Part shown: positions 1-12,198 of the stretch, piece after piece
Position numbering within the stretch: the stretch's first letter is position 1
Layout: the number at the start of each line of letters is the position of its first letter
From: Lingula anatina
Taxonomy: Eukaryota > Brachiopoda > Lingulata > Lingulida > Lingulidae
Direction: 5' to 3'
Assembly: GCF_001039355.2 (NCBI RefSeq)
Contig: NW_019775492.1
Coordinates: forward strand, 162,523 to 209,479
DNA: 46,957 bases
Translations under genes and position numbers: made by a program
Notes under the pieces: generated by a model
What the model saw: only the letters and a program-made list of their open reading frames with translations
The model's database searches: none
Told to the model about the DNA's origin: nothing

Positions 1-3000
1 AAAAGCTATTTATTGCGTGTTGCTTTCCTACCTTAGATCGTTTAAATACAAATTCACGTAGACGTGTAGCACAAAGGAAAGTCTATTTTCGTATCTGTTT
101 ATTTAAGAAAAAAAATTCCCAAGTATATTGGTCTGTTCGTTTCTTTGTAGTCCTCTGTTTTGGTTTACGATGAGGCCACAATTTCTTAATTACCTGTATT
201 TTTCGAAAAAAAATGTAGACTACTAATAGATCTGGAATAAGTCCTATCGATTTATCATACTTACTATCTATATGTAAAAATGTACCTAAGGTTCGAAAAA
301 TTTTACTGTATAAAATGTAATACTTGCCATTTGTTTATTTGTGAACTTCAAACGTCGAAATTTTTATGCCGGGCAAAAAATTAGACAATAACAATAAAGA
401 GGATTATTTTAATGATATTAAAATGCAGCCATTATTCCACTAAATTAGATATCAGTGTTCTTAAAATCATACAAAATTCCTGAAACAGTGAAACTTACAG
501 CTTTTCTGTTCACGCCGTGTATATGGTAATCTGGTGAAAATATTTAAGAATCCATACGAATAAAGTAATGAGACTTATAGACAGTTTGAACCATAACATG
601 TCGTCGACGCCTGAAATATTTTTTCACAAAAAAAAGACCCCAGAGAGATTTTTCATTATGAAATATTATTATAAATAAATGATTATCAACAAATGCAATT
701 CCCACGCCATGTTTTAAAAGATAAATGTATTAATGAATCGCAACATAAAACGCTTGATATTTTTATAAAGTAAATAAAGCAAAGTCTGGTTCTCACCCAC
801 CCACCCACTACTTCTAAGTGCGGTTTAGGGTACAAAGTTAGATGGCAACATGCCTGGCATATTTTTCGCCCTGATTCAGATTGAATCTAGACGATCCCAC
901 CTCCTTGATTAGTGAAATGACCACCCCGGGATGGTTCTTAGAGAGAACTTTCACACCAATGCCCTAGACCGGGATCTTTATCTGTGTGCTCATACCACTG
1001 AACACACTGATACCACTGTCACTGGACAGAGGACCTTTGCTGCAAAGAGGAGTTACACTCGTATTTCAGTTTGTCATATTAGGTGTCATGCAGTGTGTTA
1101 GAGGAGACTCGTCATCTCCTACGCACTACCATATATAACATTTCTGTCTTAACAATGCATAACCGCTTCTTTGAAATCAAATACTGAAGCTAAGTTAAAA
1201 CCTACCCCCCTCCCCCACCTGCAATCGAAACCAGCTTCCCACTCGCTTTCAGTGTCAAGACAGGTAGATTCAGAGAGGTATCAAGCCCTCTTCGTTTTCC
1301 ATCCCGCCTACATTTTGTAAAAAAAATGTTGTTGTGGACTTCTTGCGTCTGAGGTTTTTATGCTGGGCAGAAAATGAAAATTATAGCCAGTAGGAACCTA
1401 AAAAATGGAATATTTTTCACCCCCCCCCCAAAAAAAAAATGATCAGAAACGACCAAAGGAAGGATTTTTCATTATGAAATGTTGTTATAAATAAATAAAT
1501 AATTAACAGAGTCAAGGTCAATTATTAACAAGTGTAATTGTCAAGCCATGGTTTAATGATTCGCAACATAAAAGACGTGGTGATTTTATAAAGTAAATAA
1601 AGCAAAGTCTGGTTCCCACACACCCCACCCCACTACTTCTTAGTGCGGTTAAGGGCACAAAGGTAGATGGCGTCATGCCCAACATACTTATTCGCCCTGA
1701 TTTAAATTGAATCTAGACGATCTCATCTCCCTAAGTAGTGAAAAGACAACCCCAAAATGGGTTTTAGAGGGAAAATTACACACCAATGCTCTATATAGCG
1801 ATCTTAATCTGGGTGCTCACACCACTGGACACACTGACGATCCCATTACACATGCATTTCTATGTATCTATGCCATGGACTCTCTTCACAAAACACTTTT
1901 CATAAAACAGATAATATATTATTTCAGTTTTATTTGGTTTGATCAAAGTAGGCTAAAAACTCAGTCAACGTCTAAACCCAATCTTAGTACTTACTGTAGT
2001 TTACTTTGTGAAATCTTATCGGTCTCGAGTGTCATACTCGGTGTCATGCAGTGTGTTAGAGAAGACCCGACACCTCTCGCACACTACGATATATAACATC
2101 GCTGGCTTAACAATGCATACAGCTAGGTAACAGTTTTTTTTCAAATACCCCCCCCCCCCCCCCCGCAATTAAAATCGATTTCCTCCGTGCCTTCAATATC
2201 AAAACAGGTAGATTCAGACAGGTACATGTGTACTGAACTCTCTTCGTCCCACTCCTCCGGCCTTCTGAAATATGAAATGGCAGGTGTCTTCTCTCCCTTT
2301 AAAAAAGCGACATGGAATGACCCACTGAGGCCCCCTGAGGCATCGTGTTTCCTTTAACCCAACATTTCCCTCTGTCCACAGCATCGACATAGATATTTTC
2401 CATTCTATTCACTAAATATATGCAGTGTGCTAGAGGTCACTGTGTAGCAATAATAAAATAAAGACTATATGTACATGTATTTGCTGGAAATGCACAAATT
2501 TCCCCCTTCCCCTTTGATGGGACCAGTGTAACAACTTAAGGCCAGTTTAACAGCGGACTCTCTATCACGGGACAATCTCTATTGTTTATCCATGCATATA
2601 GTAGACACCCAGGTTTCTTATATATATTGAAATGAGCTCCCGACCAATTGCAAAACTGTATACAAGGTCACAAATCAAAAGAAACAACAGCGACATCAGA
2701 AAAAGTGCAACATAGCACACGAAGTTATGTCAAATCTTTGCATGTTTACAAGACATGTTAAGGCCGTTCTTTGATAATTCTTCTTATCTCCAAATGTGCA
2801 GAACAGAATTCTTTTCCGTTTACAATTTGAAAATGAAATCTGATGCCGTCAAATCAGCATATCCTATTCTGTAAAAGCAGCCAGTTCGAAAACCTAGACA
2901 TAAAATACAAAAGACAACGCTACAGAGCGCGATGTGTTATACCCCTCACTGTTTAATGAAAACCCACAGGTTTGAATCCCCTGTCAGTACCGGTCTGGTG

Positions 3001-3080
3001 ATCTATTTCTTTCTTTTTTGGATGTCAAGTGACGTGAAAAAAGAATTCCGTCTTGCTTATGATTTTGAAAAGAAATTTCG
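1..3080. repeat. Segmental duplication copy A, lacking an IRG gene
   Basis: This stretch reappears at about 29855-35125, with long tracts that are nearly identical (for example 1190-1440 against 33225-33480). Positions 1-300 match about 29857-30160 and positions 345-3080 match about 32385-35125. The roughly 2.2 kb between these blocks in copy B, which carries IRG-4, has no counterpart here. Inside the copy is a tandem duplication with a period of about 823 bp (a shared AAAGTCTGG tract at 781 and 1604). I see no convincing gene. The 129-codon open frame at 1707-2096 begins at TTG and lies in the repeat. The end of homology at about 3080 is judged by eye. Confidence 0.8.
780..2100 (+). repeat. 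About 823-bp direct tandem duplication within copy A
   Basis: Two successive units share the order: AAAGTCTGGTTC, a CACCC-rich tract, TACTTCT(A/T)AGTGCGGTT, TGAATCTAGACGATC, and GTGTCATGCAGTGTGTTAGAG. The unit anchor is at 781 and 1604. The same pair exists in copy B at 32839 and 33672 (period about 833), so the tandem event is older than the segmental duplication. The second unit keeps an open frame (1707-2096). Its first residues, LDDLISLSSEKT, resemble the IRG-4 segment LESLISMTTEKT, which may be a relic or chance. Confidence 0.7.
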
Positions 3081-6000
3081 ATATTATTAAATTGGAAAAA
3101 TCTATTCTGTGATGCCACACAATTTGACAAACACGGTAACAAAATACAAACGACAATACTCAGAGCATCATATATTGGAGTCTTCATTGTTAATTGAAAA
3201 CCAATATAAGTGAATTCTCAGGTGTCTGTTGATTTAAAGCTGATGCAGCTGAGAAAGTGAAACACTGAGGTCAGTTATGAAAAGAAACGAGTCTCTCTGT
3301 CGGAAAAAGATCAATAGAGCATCAGAAGACATGTCACCTGTGAGCAGGTTCACAAAAATGTTTTAGATATTTTTCTAAGCTCCTAATACACCATAGATTT
3401 AAAACTGTCGTTACAAAAAATTGCAAAATGACGAGTTCAGCCAGGAAAAAAAAAACACATGTTTCGTCAATACAAATAAAGCGATATATTACTGTTTCCG
3501 GGCAAGGTTTACAAAATTGTTAAGGCGTTTCTATTTAGAAGTCTTAACTCCAGTGCTAACGGAAGGAAGAATGTCACGTACCCTTCACTTTTTTTCAACT
3601 TCTTAGCTTATGCTGTAAGTAAGGCGATGTCTGTGTTAATAGGCGGCCATTTTAAGCAAAATCTGCTAATTTATAAAGTTGTCACGTACTCGGCTCCAAT
3701 ATGCTTTCTGTCAGGTATTACGGCTGTTCAAAGGTTACGCTTTCAAAACGTGTGGAATATATGTATTTACTTATCATTCAGCAATATGATGATGAATACA
3801 CATTTGTGTTTAGATTTTTCTTAAAGGGGAATTGAGCCAAATTTGAGTATTTGTGAATATTTTATTTATATAGCAGTGCTGATGATAATGATGCAAACAA
3901 AATGTCTTTCTTTTATTTCTTGAATTTAAAAAAAAACAATTAATTTGATATAGTCATATAAAATTATAGTAATATATTATTTACATTCATATGAAATGTT
4001 CAGTAGACTGAATGAACAGAATATGAATAAAGATGAATGAAGTCAATAAATTAATAGACAATTAAAAATATAGTAAAATACATAGTACAGGATAAAAAAC
4101 TAGTCAAATCTGTTATAAAAGTTTTTGAAAATAAAAGTTTCTTATTCGTTTTCAAAATTGTCCTCAGACTGTACACTCGTAGCGTCCATTGGGAGAATTT
4201 TCCTCTCATTTGGTCTATTAACTTTAAGAGCTAGTGCGCGGTATATGTTTTCAATGTAGTACATGGCAGCAACAAAAACTGCACATATGATCTTAAGCAA
4301 CGTTTCGGAACATAATGATGAAGTAATTGTAGTTGGTAAGGGAGGGTAGTGACTGATAAAAATTGCATGCATAAAATTTAAGAATCTGAATAAAATGCGT
4401 GCTGTAGCTCTATTGCTACGTCATCCTCTCCAGCACAATCAGTATGCCAGGTAATAGTGTTGCAAAAGATACGTGTGAAATGTCTACATATACTGATCAT
4501 CCAGCAATATGATGAATACGCATTTGTGTGAACATTTAAAAGAAATTAATTATGAATTGAGACAAATTTGGGTAATGATGACCATTTTTTATATTTTCAC
4601 AGTGCTGAAGATAATAATTGCACACATAATATTGCTCTCTTATTTCTTAGAAAAAATTAAGTAGGTTTGATTTCAGGACACTTATTAGTCGACCTGAATG
4701 AAAGACCTACGTTTTGCATTAGATATTAAAAAATAGAATTTCTTAGGGCATATCAATCTAAGAAAGAGAGAAATCGCAAAAGAGAAATCGCAAATTAAGT
4801 AACGATTTCATTGATGAATGGAAATGACACTTTAGTCCCAAGCTAGAAATCGTGTCATATCTGGGCTTGTTTACGAGACCCGTGCTGACATTTCTATTTT
4901 TCACCTTCCGTCTCCAGGGCTGTAAGATAGAATTGTGTCTTGCCAAGTCTTTTGAAAAGGAAATTTGATTTTGTCTCATTAAAAGAATTAATTTAATGCA
5001 TGGTGGCACACAGTGTGAAAATCCTGACAACAAAAAAGCAAATTGCTGGACGTGAGGTATTGTTAAGCAAACAACCATGAAATTGAATTCCCAGGGATGG
5101 AATGTTTACAAGACATGTAAAAACCTTCCTATTATATAAATGTATGTAAAAACCTTCCTATTCCTACAAAGCTGCGGAAAATAATTCTGTGTTGCTCATG
5201 GTTTGAAAAGGATTTTGATAATATCAAACCAGCATAACCTATTCTGTAAAAGTAGTTTGTTAAAGAAATCTAGTCATAAAATACATAAGGCAAGACTACA
5301 CCGCGTGACGAATTAAATTACTTACTGAAAACTCAAAGGATTGCAGCTCAATCTGGGGTTTTTGATCTAATTGTTCCTTTTTCTTATCTCAAGAGATGAG
5401 GAAAAATGTTGTACTGCTTATGCTTTTAAAAAGAAATTTTGATATTATCATTTTGGCAAAATATATTCTGTGATGGCACACATATCGAACACTGTAACAA
5501 ATTATTGGGATACTCTACTTAGAGCATGGTACATCTGACCCTTAAACTAAATTCCCAGCTGTCTGTTGATTTAAACTGTCGAAGCAGAGGGATTGCAACA
5601 CTGAGGTCAGTTACGAAAAGAAACAAAAGTTCCACTGTTAGAAAAAGATCAGAAAGACATCAGAAGACACGCCACCACTCTGCAGGTTCAGCGCCGCTGT
5701 TATGGAGTTTAACATATATTTCTTTTTGTCCCTAAGACCCTATAGATTTTAAACGTAGCAAACAAATCACAAAATGAGCTCAACTATGAAAAGAATAAAA
5801 CGTCAATAAAGAACGGGGTTAAGGCGTTTCTATTTATGTTTTATGCTCCAGACAGCGTAAAATATCTGTTATATTTGCTTCCCGGGGTCCTGTTGATTAA
5901 AAACTGTCGTAGCGAACAAATTGCAAAATAACAGGTTCAGCCCTGAAAAGAAACTAAAGTTTCGTCAGCACAAAAAGAACAATATAGTACTCTAAGGTAT

Positions 6001-6120
6001 GACACATCTGGGCATGTTTACGAAATTGTTAAAATTCCCTAAGCTCACTCTAGGGTGAAAAAATCGTGTCGCTTAAGCATATTTTTTCTTCATTGCCAAT
6101 AGCTCATGATGAACTTTACA
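2640..6120. repeat. Dispersed repeat family R1, block 1
   Basis: Degenerate modules recur here and in four other blocks of the window. Recognisable anchors are 'CATGTTTACAAGACATGTTA' (2739, 5103), 'CTGTTGATTTAAA' (3225, 5570), 'GAAAAGAAAC' followed by a GAAAAAGATCA tract (3277, 5617), and 'CAGCAATATGATGA' followed by an AATTGAGACAAATTTGGGTAA tract (3779, 4502). The open frames in it (for example 4142-4372 on the minus strand) fall in repeated sequence. Related copies at about 37560-37920 and 39560-39990 do not keep them open. I read it as a non-coding repeat, class unknown. Confidence 0.6.
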
Positions 6121-6289
6121 TTATTTTTTTTTTATCCCAAGAGCTGGGTAAAATATCAATATATAGAATAAATTACCATAACAAGTAACAATAATTTAAA
6201 TCACCCAGAAAAAAATCTGTTAAAATCGCTTTGAATAGTACTACAGCAAAGTGTATGTTTCCCCAGTGACACAAGTGAATTTAATTTGT

Positions 6290-6440
6290 TTAGCTCCAGA
6301 AGTAGTTGATGGTATATTATATTTCGCAGCACCCTGTAATTCTCGGCATGCCACGCCCACTGCCAAACAACCACATCACGTGATAACATGTTTGGTCTGT
6401 CAATCAGGCTATATTAAGCGAACGCTACAGTGTGCTGCTT
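6290..6440 (+). promoter_or_regulatory. Conserved block upstream of IRG-1 with ATCACGTGAT palindrome
   Basis: The 150 bases upstream of IRG-1 align with the block upstream of IRG-3 (about 26505-26650). Shared elements in order are AGCTCCA(G/A)AAGTAG, GCAGCACCCTG or GTAGCACCCTG, a (C)ACGCCCA box, CAACCACATCACGTGATAAC, and CTGTCAATCA. The palindrome ATCACGTGAT at 6375-6384 is an extended E-box of the bHLH-ZIP type bound by MITF/TFE or USF factors in other animals. A TATA-like CTATATTAAG follows at about 6410. Conservation may simply reflect recent duplication, so function is inferred. Confidence 0.5.
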
Positions 6441-6515
6441 CGAAATCGAATTTTATAAACATACAGATTATACACGTTTGTAGCAGAGAAGCGATAATTA
6501 AAGCTTTAGATTAAA

Positions 6516-7589
6516 ATGCACAGATTCAAAATGGAAACAGCTTCTTCCGAATATTCGAACCAGTGGTCGAACACTCAAGTCAATGTAGCCTTATGTGGGA
6601 TATCGGGTTCAGGGAAATCTCAGTTCATCAACACAATTCTTGGACTGAGGGCTGACGACCCTGGCGCGGCGCCCGTAGATGCCTTCGGTTCGCAACGTAA
6701 CATTGGGCAATACAAACACCCAGAGCAGCCAGGCCTTATTTTCTGGGATTTGCCTGGAATTGGAACTGGTAAATTTGACAAAGATAATTATTTAGAAGCA
6801 GTTAACTTTGACACTTATGATTTCTACTTGATATTTGGACAAGGAAGGTTCTATGAAGAAGACGCGTGGCTCGTTAAACAGGTCAACCTTAGACGTAAGC
6901 ATTTCTTTTACATTCGAACGCATATTGACCAAGACATAGCGTCCATGAAAAGAGGTGACAAAACATCTGTCGAGGAATCCTGCTTAGATACCGTAAGAAA
7001 TGACTGCAAGACGCAAATTCAAAAGGTTGGCATTAAAGCGACCCCTCCTCGGGTCTATTTGATATGTTCACGGTTGCAGGACAAAGACCAATGGGACTTT
7101 CCCAAGCTGAACGCGGACATGCTTCAGCTTCTTCCTCGAATAAAAAAAGAAACAGTTGCAGTGGCTGTATCTGTGGCTTATCCTTCCGCCATCAGAGTCA
7201 AAAGCCAAACCCTGCGCGATAATGTCTGGCGAACTGTTTTTCTGTCGGGGATATTAGCCGCGGTTCCTGTTCCGTTTCTTCCCCTCGTCGTTGAAGTTTT
7301 CTTAATTTTACGGCAGATAAAAACTTTTACAAACACTCTCACACAAACAGAACTTTCTTGGAGACGTTTGGGTCTCACGAGCTCATGGAAATTTCAAGTT
7401 GCAGGTGTTGGCAGAGTTCTTGGAGAGCTCTTAAAGTTACACCTCTTCTTCATGGTGAGCCCGTACTCTGTCCATGTCACCGTGTTTGGGTGTGCATTGG
7501 CGGCATTTCTGTCTTATCGTATGACAGGTTGCATACTACGCAGGGGTTTGAAGATTATCGAGGAGGAAATGTTAAATATGTTAAAATAA
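6516..7589 (+). CDS. IRG-1: immunity-related GTPase (p47 GTPase family), intact
   Basis: Single open frame of 357 residues. The G1 loop GISGSGKS is at residues 28-35, the G3 motif DLPG at 78-81 in the family context FWDLPGIGT, the G4 position reads RTHID at 134-138, and WDFPKLNADM near 193-202 matches the family's segment after G5. After residue 240 a hydrophobic helical C-terminal region (LAAVPVPFLPLVVEV and later helices) matches the IRG helical domain. Family knowledge: IRGs are membrane-acting GTPases of cell-autonomous immunity. Oddities: the G4 lysine is His, the switch I threonine position appears to be Gln, and only about 27 residues precede G1, shorter than in IRG-2, so an upstream coding exon is possible. 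The first ATG is used; a second at 6531 has a better context (AAAATGG). IRG-3 is the close paralogue. Confidence 0.92.
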   Translation: MHRFKMETASSEYSNQWSNTQVNVALCGISGSGKSQFINTILGLRADDPGAAPVDAFGSQRNIGQYKHPEQPGLIFWDLPGIGTGKFDKDNYLEAVNFDTYDFYLIFGQGRFYEEDAWLVKQVNLRRKHFFYIRTHIDQDIASMKRGDKTSVEESCLDTVRNDCKTQIQKVGIKATPPRVYLICSRLQDKDQWDFPKLNADMLQLLPRIKKETVAVAVSVAYPSAIRVKSQTLRDNVWRTVFLSGILAAVPVPFLPLVVEVFLILRQIKTFTNTLTQTELSWRRLGLTSSWKFQVAGVGRVLGELLKLHLFFMVSPYSVHVTVFGCALAAFLSYRMTGCILRRGLKIIEEEMLNMLK

Positions 7590-8640
7590 TGTTTCAAACA
7601 TTGTCGAAAGACGGGTTTTCTATATGAAAGGAATATTATATTAAATAACATCATTTTAGATAGATTGTAATTGCATTCTAATTCAATGTGTTATTTCCTT
7701 TTATCGATAAATGTTGTTATTCATTTATATTGAAATTCAGATTAATCAGTTTTATTGATATTCTTTGCATTAAGTGAATATCTATGTGGACTGTAAAATT
7801 AACATTGCTTTATTTGTCTTGGCTTAGTATATTACGAATTGGTACATTGTGTTCCTTTTTTAATTTCTAATAAATGTACTTCGTATTTTCTCTTTCCTTT
7901 TGAGTTGAAGATAGCTAAATCTTTAGCCCTCGTATACAAAATGAAACACGTGATCAATACGATAAGAAAATGTTGCGCAATTAAGGATATCGTACCCTAC
8001 ATTATCATTCAGATGCAGAACGTGAGTGTTTTCACTGCATCAAATTATTCAATAATGCGCTTATCTTTGTGCTGATTTAAAACAATGAAACAATCCTGGA
8101 AAATATACTATATCGCCGTTTATATTTGTCTGTTGCAATGTATAAGCATAGGCAACTCAAAGCTTTAATCGTCAATTTAACACTTTTCTAGATAGCAACC
8201 GGTATAGGGCGTAGCTTCATCCGTTAACAAGATTTTATCACCAGGAGTTAATAGGCTACAATCCCATGCCGTCATTTTGGCTTAAATGTTTTTGTTATGG
8301 AGTTACGAGACCCTCATTAAACAGAGGTATTATTTTGCTTTACAAACGATAAAATCTTAACTAAGACTTTTAAGAAAGGGATTTGAAGTACTAAATGGTG
8401 CCACTAAATAGGCGCTAAAATGGTGACAGTTGCTGCTCTGGTAAAAGATACATTTTACAAACCAATTTTTCAGTTTTTACCAGAAAATCGCAATTATGAG
8501 ATGACATATGTGTAAATGTTAATTGATTTAACCACTAAACTCTGAATATTTATTTAATGCCCAAAAGGATTTATGTACATGTAAGACAGTAAATAAGAAG
8601 TTTTTGGCAAATTGTGACAATATCCTTAAAACGTTCGAAT
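7590..8640. other. 3' flank of IRG-1, no gene seen
   Basis: AT-rich sequence. The first 300 bases resemble the 3' flank of IRG-3 (27830-28260), so the duplicated unit extends beyond the coding region. A possible polyadenylation signal AATAAA lies near 7869. Open frames here are short and show nothing recognisable. Confidence 0.5.
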
Positions 8641-8912
8641 AACAAAAAACATTTAAATCGTGTGGAATACTGATCATTCAGCAATATGATGAATATGTAT
8701 TTGCGTGTCGACTTTTCTTAAAGGAGAATTGAGACAAATTTGGGTAATGGTGAATATTTATACCTGTGCATATAGCAGTATTGATGAAAATAACTGCGCA
8801 CAAAATTGCGCTCTTTCATTTCTTAAGAAAAAAAAACTTTTTTCAGTTTGATTTCAGCACAACTACTAAATGAAAAATGCTTATATACTTATAAGCGGCA
8901 GCAGACTAATTT

Positions 8913-8952
<40 letters not shown>

Positions 8953-9740
8953 AGAGAGAAAGCAACATAGAACTGAATGTCATGTCAAATCTTGGCATAT
9001 TTACAAGATATTTTAAGGCCATCTTATATCCATAGCTTCAGAAAAAGGATTCCGTTACGTTTATGATTTGAAAAGGAAATTTGATGCTATAAAATCAGCA
9101 CAACTTCTGTAAAAGCAGTCAGTTCAAAAACCTAGGCATAAAATACAATAGCTTACACTACAGAGCGCGGTGTTTTTAATCGCTCATTGTATGCTAAAAC
9201 CCTACAGGTTTGAATCTTCGGCTGGGGTCTGTTGATTAAAAACTCATAGCGGAGAAAGTGCAAACAGTTTTGCTCTCAAAAAGAATATCAATATAGAAGC
9301 TGAACTCTGAGCATGTTTTCAAGACTTGTTATGGCGTTTGTATTTAGTGTTTTTCCAATCTCAAGAGATGTGGAACAAATTTATATTATTAAAAAGGCAA
9401 AATATATTCTATGATGGAACACAGTTCGACAAAAACGGTAACAGTACGAAAGACAATACTTAGAGTATGATATATGTGAGCACATATAGCTAATTAAAAA
9501 ACACAGGAGTGAATTCTCAAGGGGTCTGTTGATTTAAAATTTCGTAGCAGACGAACAGTGAAATTGTTATGAAAAGAAACACGAACGTTCCACTATTAGA
9601 AGAAAGCTATACATATATTGACACATATGAGCATGTTTTCAAGACTTGTTATGGCGTTTCTTTTCTTCTTTCTATGTCCCAAAGCTGCGTGAAATCATCA
9701 TACCCCTTGCCTACTTTTTACGCTCCAATCAGTGCCTCTG
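8640..9740. repeat. Dispersed repeat family R1, block 2
   Basis: Carries the R1 anchors CAGCAATATGATGAATA (about 8680), AATTGAGACAAATTTGGGTAA, CATGTCAAATCTTGGCAT (about 8981), CAGTTCAAAAACCTAGGCAT, and CTGTTGATT(A/T)AAAA (9229, 9526). A run of about 36 A lies at 8914-8949, and another poly-A run of 29 is at about 9743. Two partial modules stand in tandem (9240-9360 and 9540-9680). Confidence 0.6.
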
Positions 9741-9741
9741 A

Positions 9742-9743
9742 AC

Positions 9744-9774
<31 letters not shown>

Positions 9775-10442
9775 TTTTATCTACAGTATGATTCTTTTCT
9801 ACATATTCCTTCCCATGGTAGAACACAGTGTGATAAGATAAAATACAATTTCCTTCGTAATTTATGGTACATCATTTTATTTCTAATTTCAGTAGCGCAT
9901 TTAACCATAAATCAAAGCGTTTGGTACAATTAAGATACGGAGCTGTTACATTAAGCTTTCTAGATTTAAATTGTGTTTGTTTTTCAATTAATAATTACAC
10001 CTCTGACTTGATCTTGTTTCTATGACTAAAATTCCGAACCATTTAAATTAAATCGTAGGTACCGTATAATCATTATATTGATACGGTGCATTTATTTTTA
10101 TTACTACTATTTTGCTATACAGGAAGTCGTAGGAGATATAGCAAGGTTAATAGCTACAATCAAGCTCACCATTCTTTCATTTTACACCAATGTGCTGAAA
10201 ATGTCATAAATAAAATTTTATTAAGGTATAGGATTACCTAAACTCTACAATACACAAATTGAAAAATCAGAATTGACAATGAAGTTTATGTGCCCAGAGA
10301 AAATAAAATTAATGCATTAATTTATTTATTCCATTTTCATTGCAACGATTCTTAGGTCTAAAAGTGCAATGAGCGTGAACTGCCAATATAGTGTATTTTA
10401 TCAAATACCACAGAATGTGTGCAATTTTATCTATACAGACGC

Positions 10443-10495
<53 letters not shown>

Positions 10496-10888
10496 TATTA
10501 TAAAGCACAGAATAAAACAATACTAATAAAATAATAATAAAACATTTCAAAAACGTCAAGAAGGAATGCAATGATCTAGCTATATCATACCCCAAAAAAA
10601 AAAAAAAAAAAAAAAAACAACTAAATGTAAGTTCATGTATTATACATTTTAAACAGTTAAAACGTTTGGCTAACAAGGCCAAATTAAAATACATTATTGT
10701 TGTATACACTTTTCTTTCTCCTTGCCGTTAATTTTCGTATTGACTGTACAACTTCCACCCGTTGTTAAAATAGGCAGAATCATATCTCGTTCACTTAAAA
10801 CACTTATTCCGGCTAAAGACCCCATTGTCTTTCCAGAAGACAAGACTAAAAAAGACCTTACTAATTTTCGTGGATTCCGAATGTCAGA
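9742..10888. other. AT-rich spacer with microsatellites
   Basis: Contains poly-A at about 9743-9771, an (ATA/AAT)n microsatellite at about 10443-10494 and poly-A at about 10593-10617. No conserved coding segment is visible. It covers the 3' flank of IRG-2, which is on the minus strand. Confidence 0.5.
10443..10494. repeat. (AAT)n microsatellite
   Basis: About 17 uninterrupted trinucleotide repeats, ending in AATTATTATAAAG. The poly-tyrosine open frame on the minus strand is an artefact of this repeat. Confidence 0.95.
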
Positions 10889-12136
10889 TCACTTCTTACG
10901 AGCGTCATTATTTTGGAACGCTAACGTCGTTTTGATAACATCTATTGCAACCCTCTCCATGCGATCCAACATTTTTGGAAGAACAAACAGTGCCATTCCA
11001 AGGGATGCACCGCCGGCAACTGCCGAGGAAAAGACAAGGGCCAACTGACTACCAGGAGGAAAGGCAAATGAAGCACCCGCAAGTCCAAACATTGAGATGA
11101 TTTCTTCGATCGTATTGCAAGCAGATATGTCAAAGCAACCCTTTGCCAGCGTCAATAATTTTTCCAAAGGGACCCCGGTTCGTTTGGAAAGGCGTTTAAG
11201 TGAGGCAACGTCTAACCCAAAGCTTTTTCTAACACGATTTTCTAGTTCAGTTAACAAAGACATATCACCTGGCAATGGTCCTCTAAACGGGTAGGTTGCC
11301 CCTGTGGCACCACAGGCCAAAGCATCCGGCAAAATACGTGATCTCCAAACAGCACTCTTCTCTTTCATCGAATCTTCTGAGAGATCCCAAAGGGCTAGGG
11401 TTAACACTTGACACTTTACGTCAGGAAGAGCATTTTTCATATCCTCCACCAATTTGCCATATTCCCACTTTTTAGTATCATCGAAATTTGTGGATATAAC
11501 ATAAACATACTCTGGTTTCTCCACTTGTTGACTTTCTGTTTTTTCTCCTTCTACATATTTCTTGACGTCTTCCTTTATTTCTTCTAGTAGTTCAAGCTCT
11601 TTGTATCTGCCAGGGAAATTCCTCTCACAAGCCATCAATTCACTGTCGAAGTGAGTACGCACAAAGAAGAATTTCTTTTTCATCTCTTTGACCTTGTTTG
11701 CTAACCACAAATCGTGGACAGTGAAGCGCTTATGTGTAAAGATAAGAAAAAAGTCGTACGTATCAAGTTCCGTTTGCTGGACATACTTTTGTTGTGTAAA
11801 ATCTGGTGTTCCAACACCAGGGAGGTCCCAAATTTTAACATTTTCATCTAATGGAAAAGGATATGATATCGGTTCCATTGTTGTCTGTACAAAGCCAACT
11901 TTGGCAGCTCCCTCATGGAAAGCTCTCATACCTCGAATGGTATTGATAAATGAAGATTTCCCCGAACCAGATATGCCCGTTACAGCAATATTAATGTTGA
12001 CATTGTCAGATTCAGTTAGTTTTCCTTGCAGGTGAGATACGAGGGGTTCTAGCCCATGCTGTTCAGCTATTCTCTTTGTTTCTTCAATGTAATACTCGTC
12101 GAAAGAAAATGCAGCGTCTTTCACATTTTTCGCCAT
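10889..12136 (-). CDS. IRG-2: immunity-related GTPase, second subtype, intact
   Basis: Open frame of 415 residues from the chosen start MAKNVKDAAF. The frame is open for 21 codons further upstream (to 12199), but MAK is preferred because IRG-4 starts at the equivalent MAEKPQ just after a splice acceptor. Residues 1-45 form a helical N-terminal part. The G1 loop GISGSGKS is at 54-61, a switch I-like TTMEP at 85-89 keeps the family threonine, DLPG is at 104-107, the G4 position reads THFD at 161-164 and ISTNF at 214-218. A Gly/Ala-rich hydrophobic C-terminal region spans about 343-388 and ends in a basic tail (ARKK). The first and last parts resemble IRG-4 more than IRG-1 or IRG-3. Transcription is opposite to the other three IRGs. 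Expected role is a membrane-associated immune GTPase, inferred from the family. Confidence 0.9.
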   Translation of the reverse strand: MAKNVKDAAFSFDEYYIEETKRIAEQHGLEPLVSHLQGKLTESDNVNINIAVTGISGSGKSSFINTIRGMRAFHEGAAKVGFVQTTMEPISYPFPLDENVKIWDLPGVGTPDFTQQKYVQQTELDTYDFFLIFTHKRFTVHDLWLANKVKEMKKKFFFVRTHFDSELMACERNFPGRYKELELLEEIKEDVKKYVEGEKTESQQVEKPEYVYVISTNFDDTKKWEYGKLVEDMKNALPDVKCQVLTLALWDLSEDSMKEKSAVWRSRILPDALACGATGATYPFRGPLPGDMSLLTELENRVRKSFGLDVASLKRLSKRTGVPLEKLLTLAKGCFDISACNTIEEIISMFGLAGASFAFPPGSQLALVFSSAVAGGASLGMALFVLPKMLDRMERVAIDVIKTTLAFQNNDARKK

Positions 12137-12198
12137 AATCAATGAAGTAAACCACTCTTGATATGAGCCACCAAGACAGAAAAATAGCAAACTCCACA

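Noticed and set aside
4142-4372. 76-codon minus-strand frame with a hydrophobic stretch, possibly a membrane protein C-terminus
   Set aside because: It lies in a repeated segment whose copies near 37740 and 39770 do not keep the frame.
7178-7627. Alternative frames over IRG-1 on both strands
   Set aside because: Shadows of the IRG-1 coding frame.
10431-10709. Poly-tyrosine and poly-phenylalanine open frame
   Set aside because: Pure translation of the (AAT)n and poly-A repeats.
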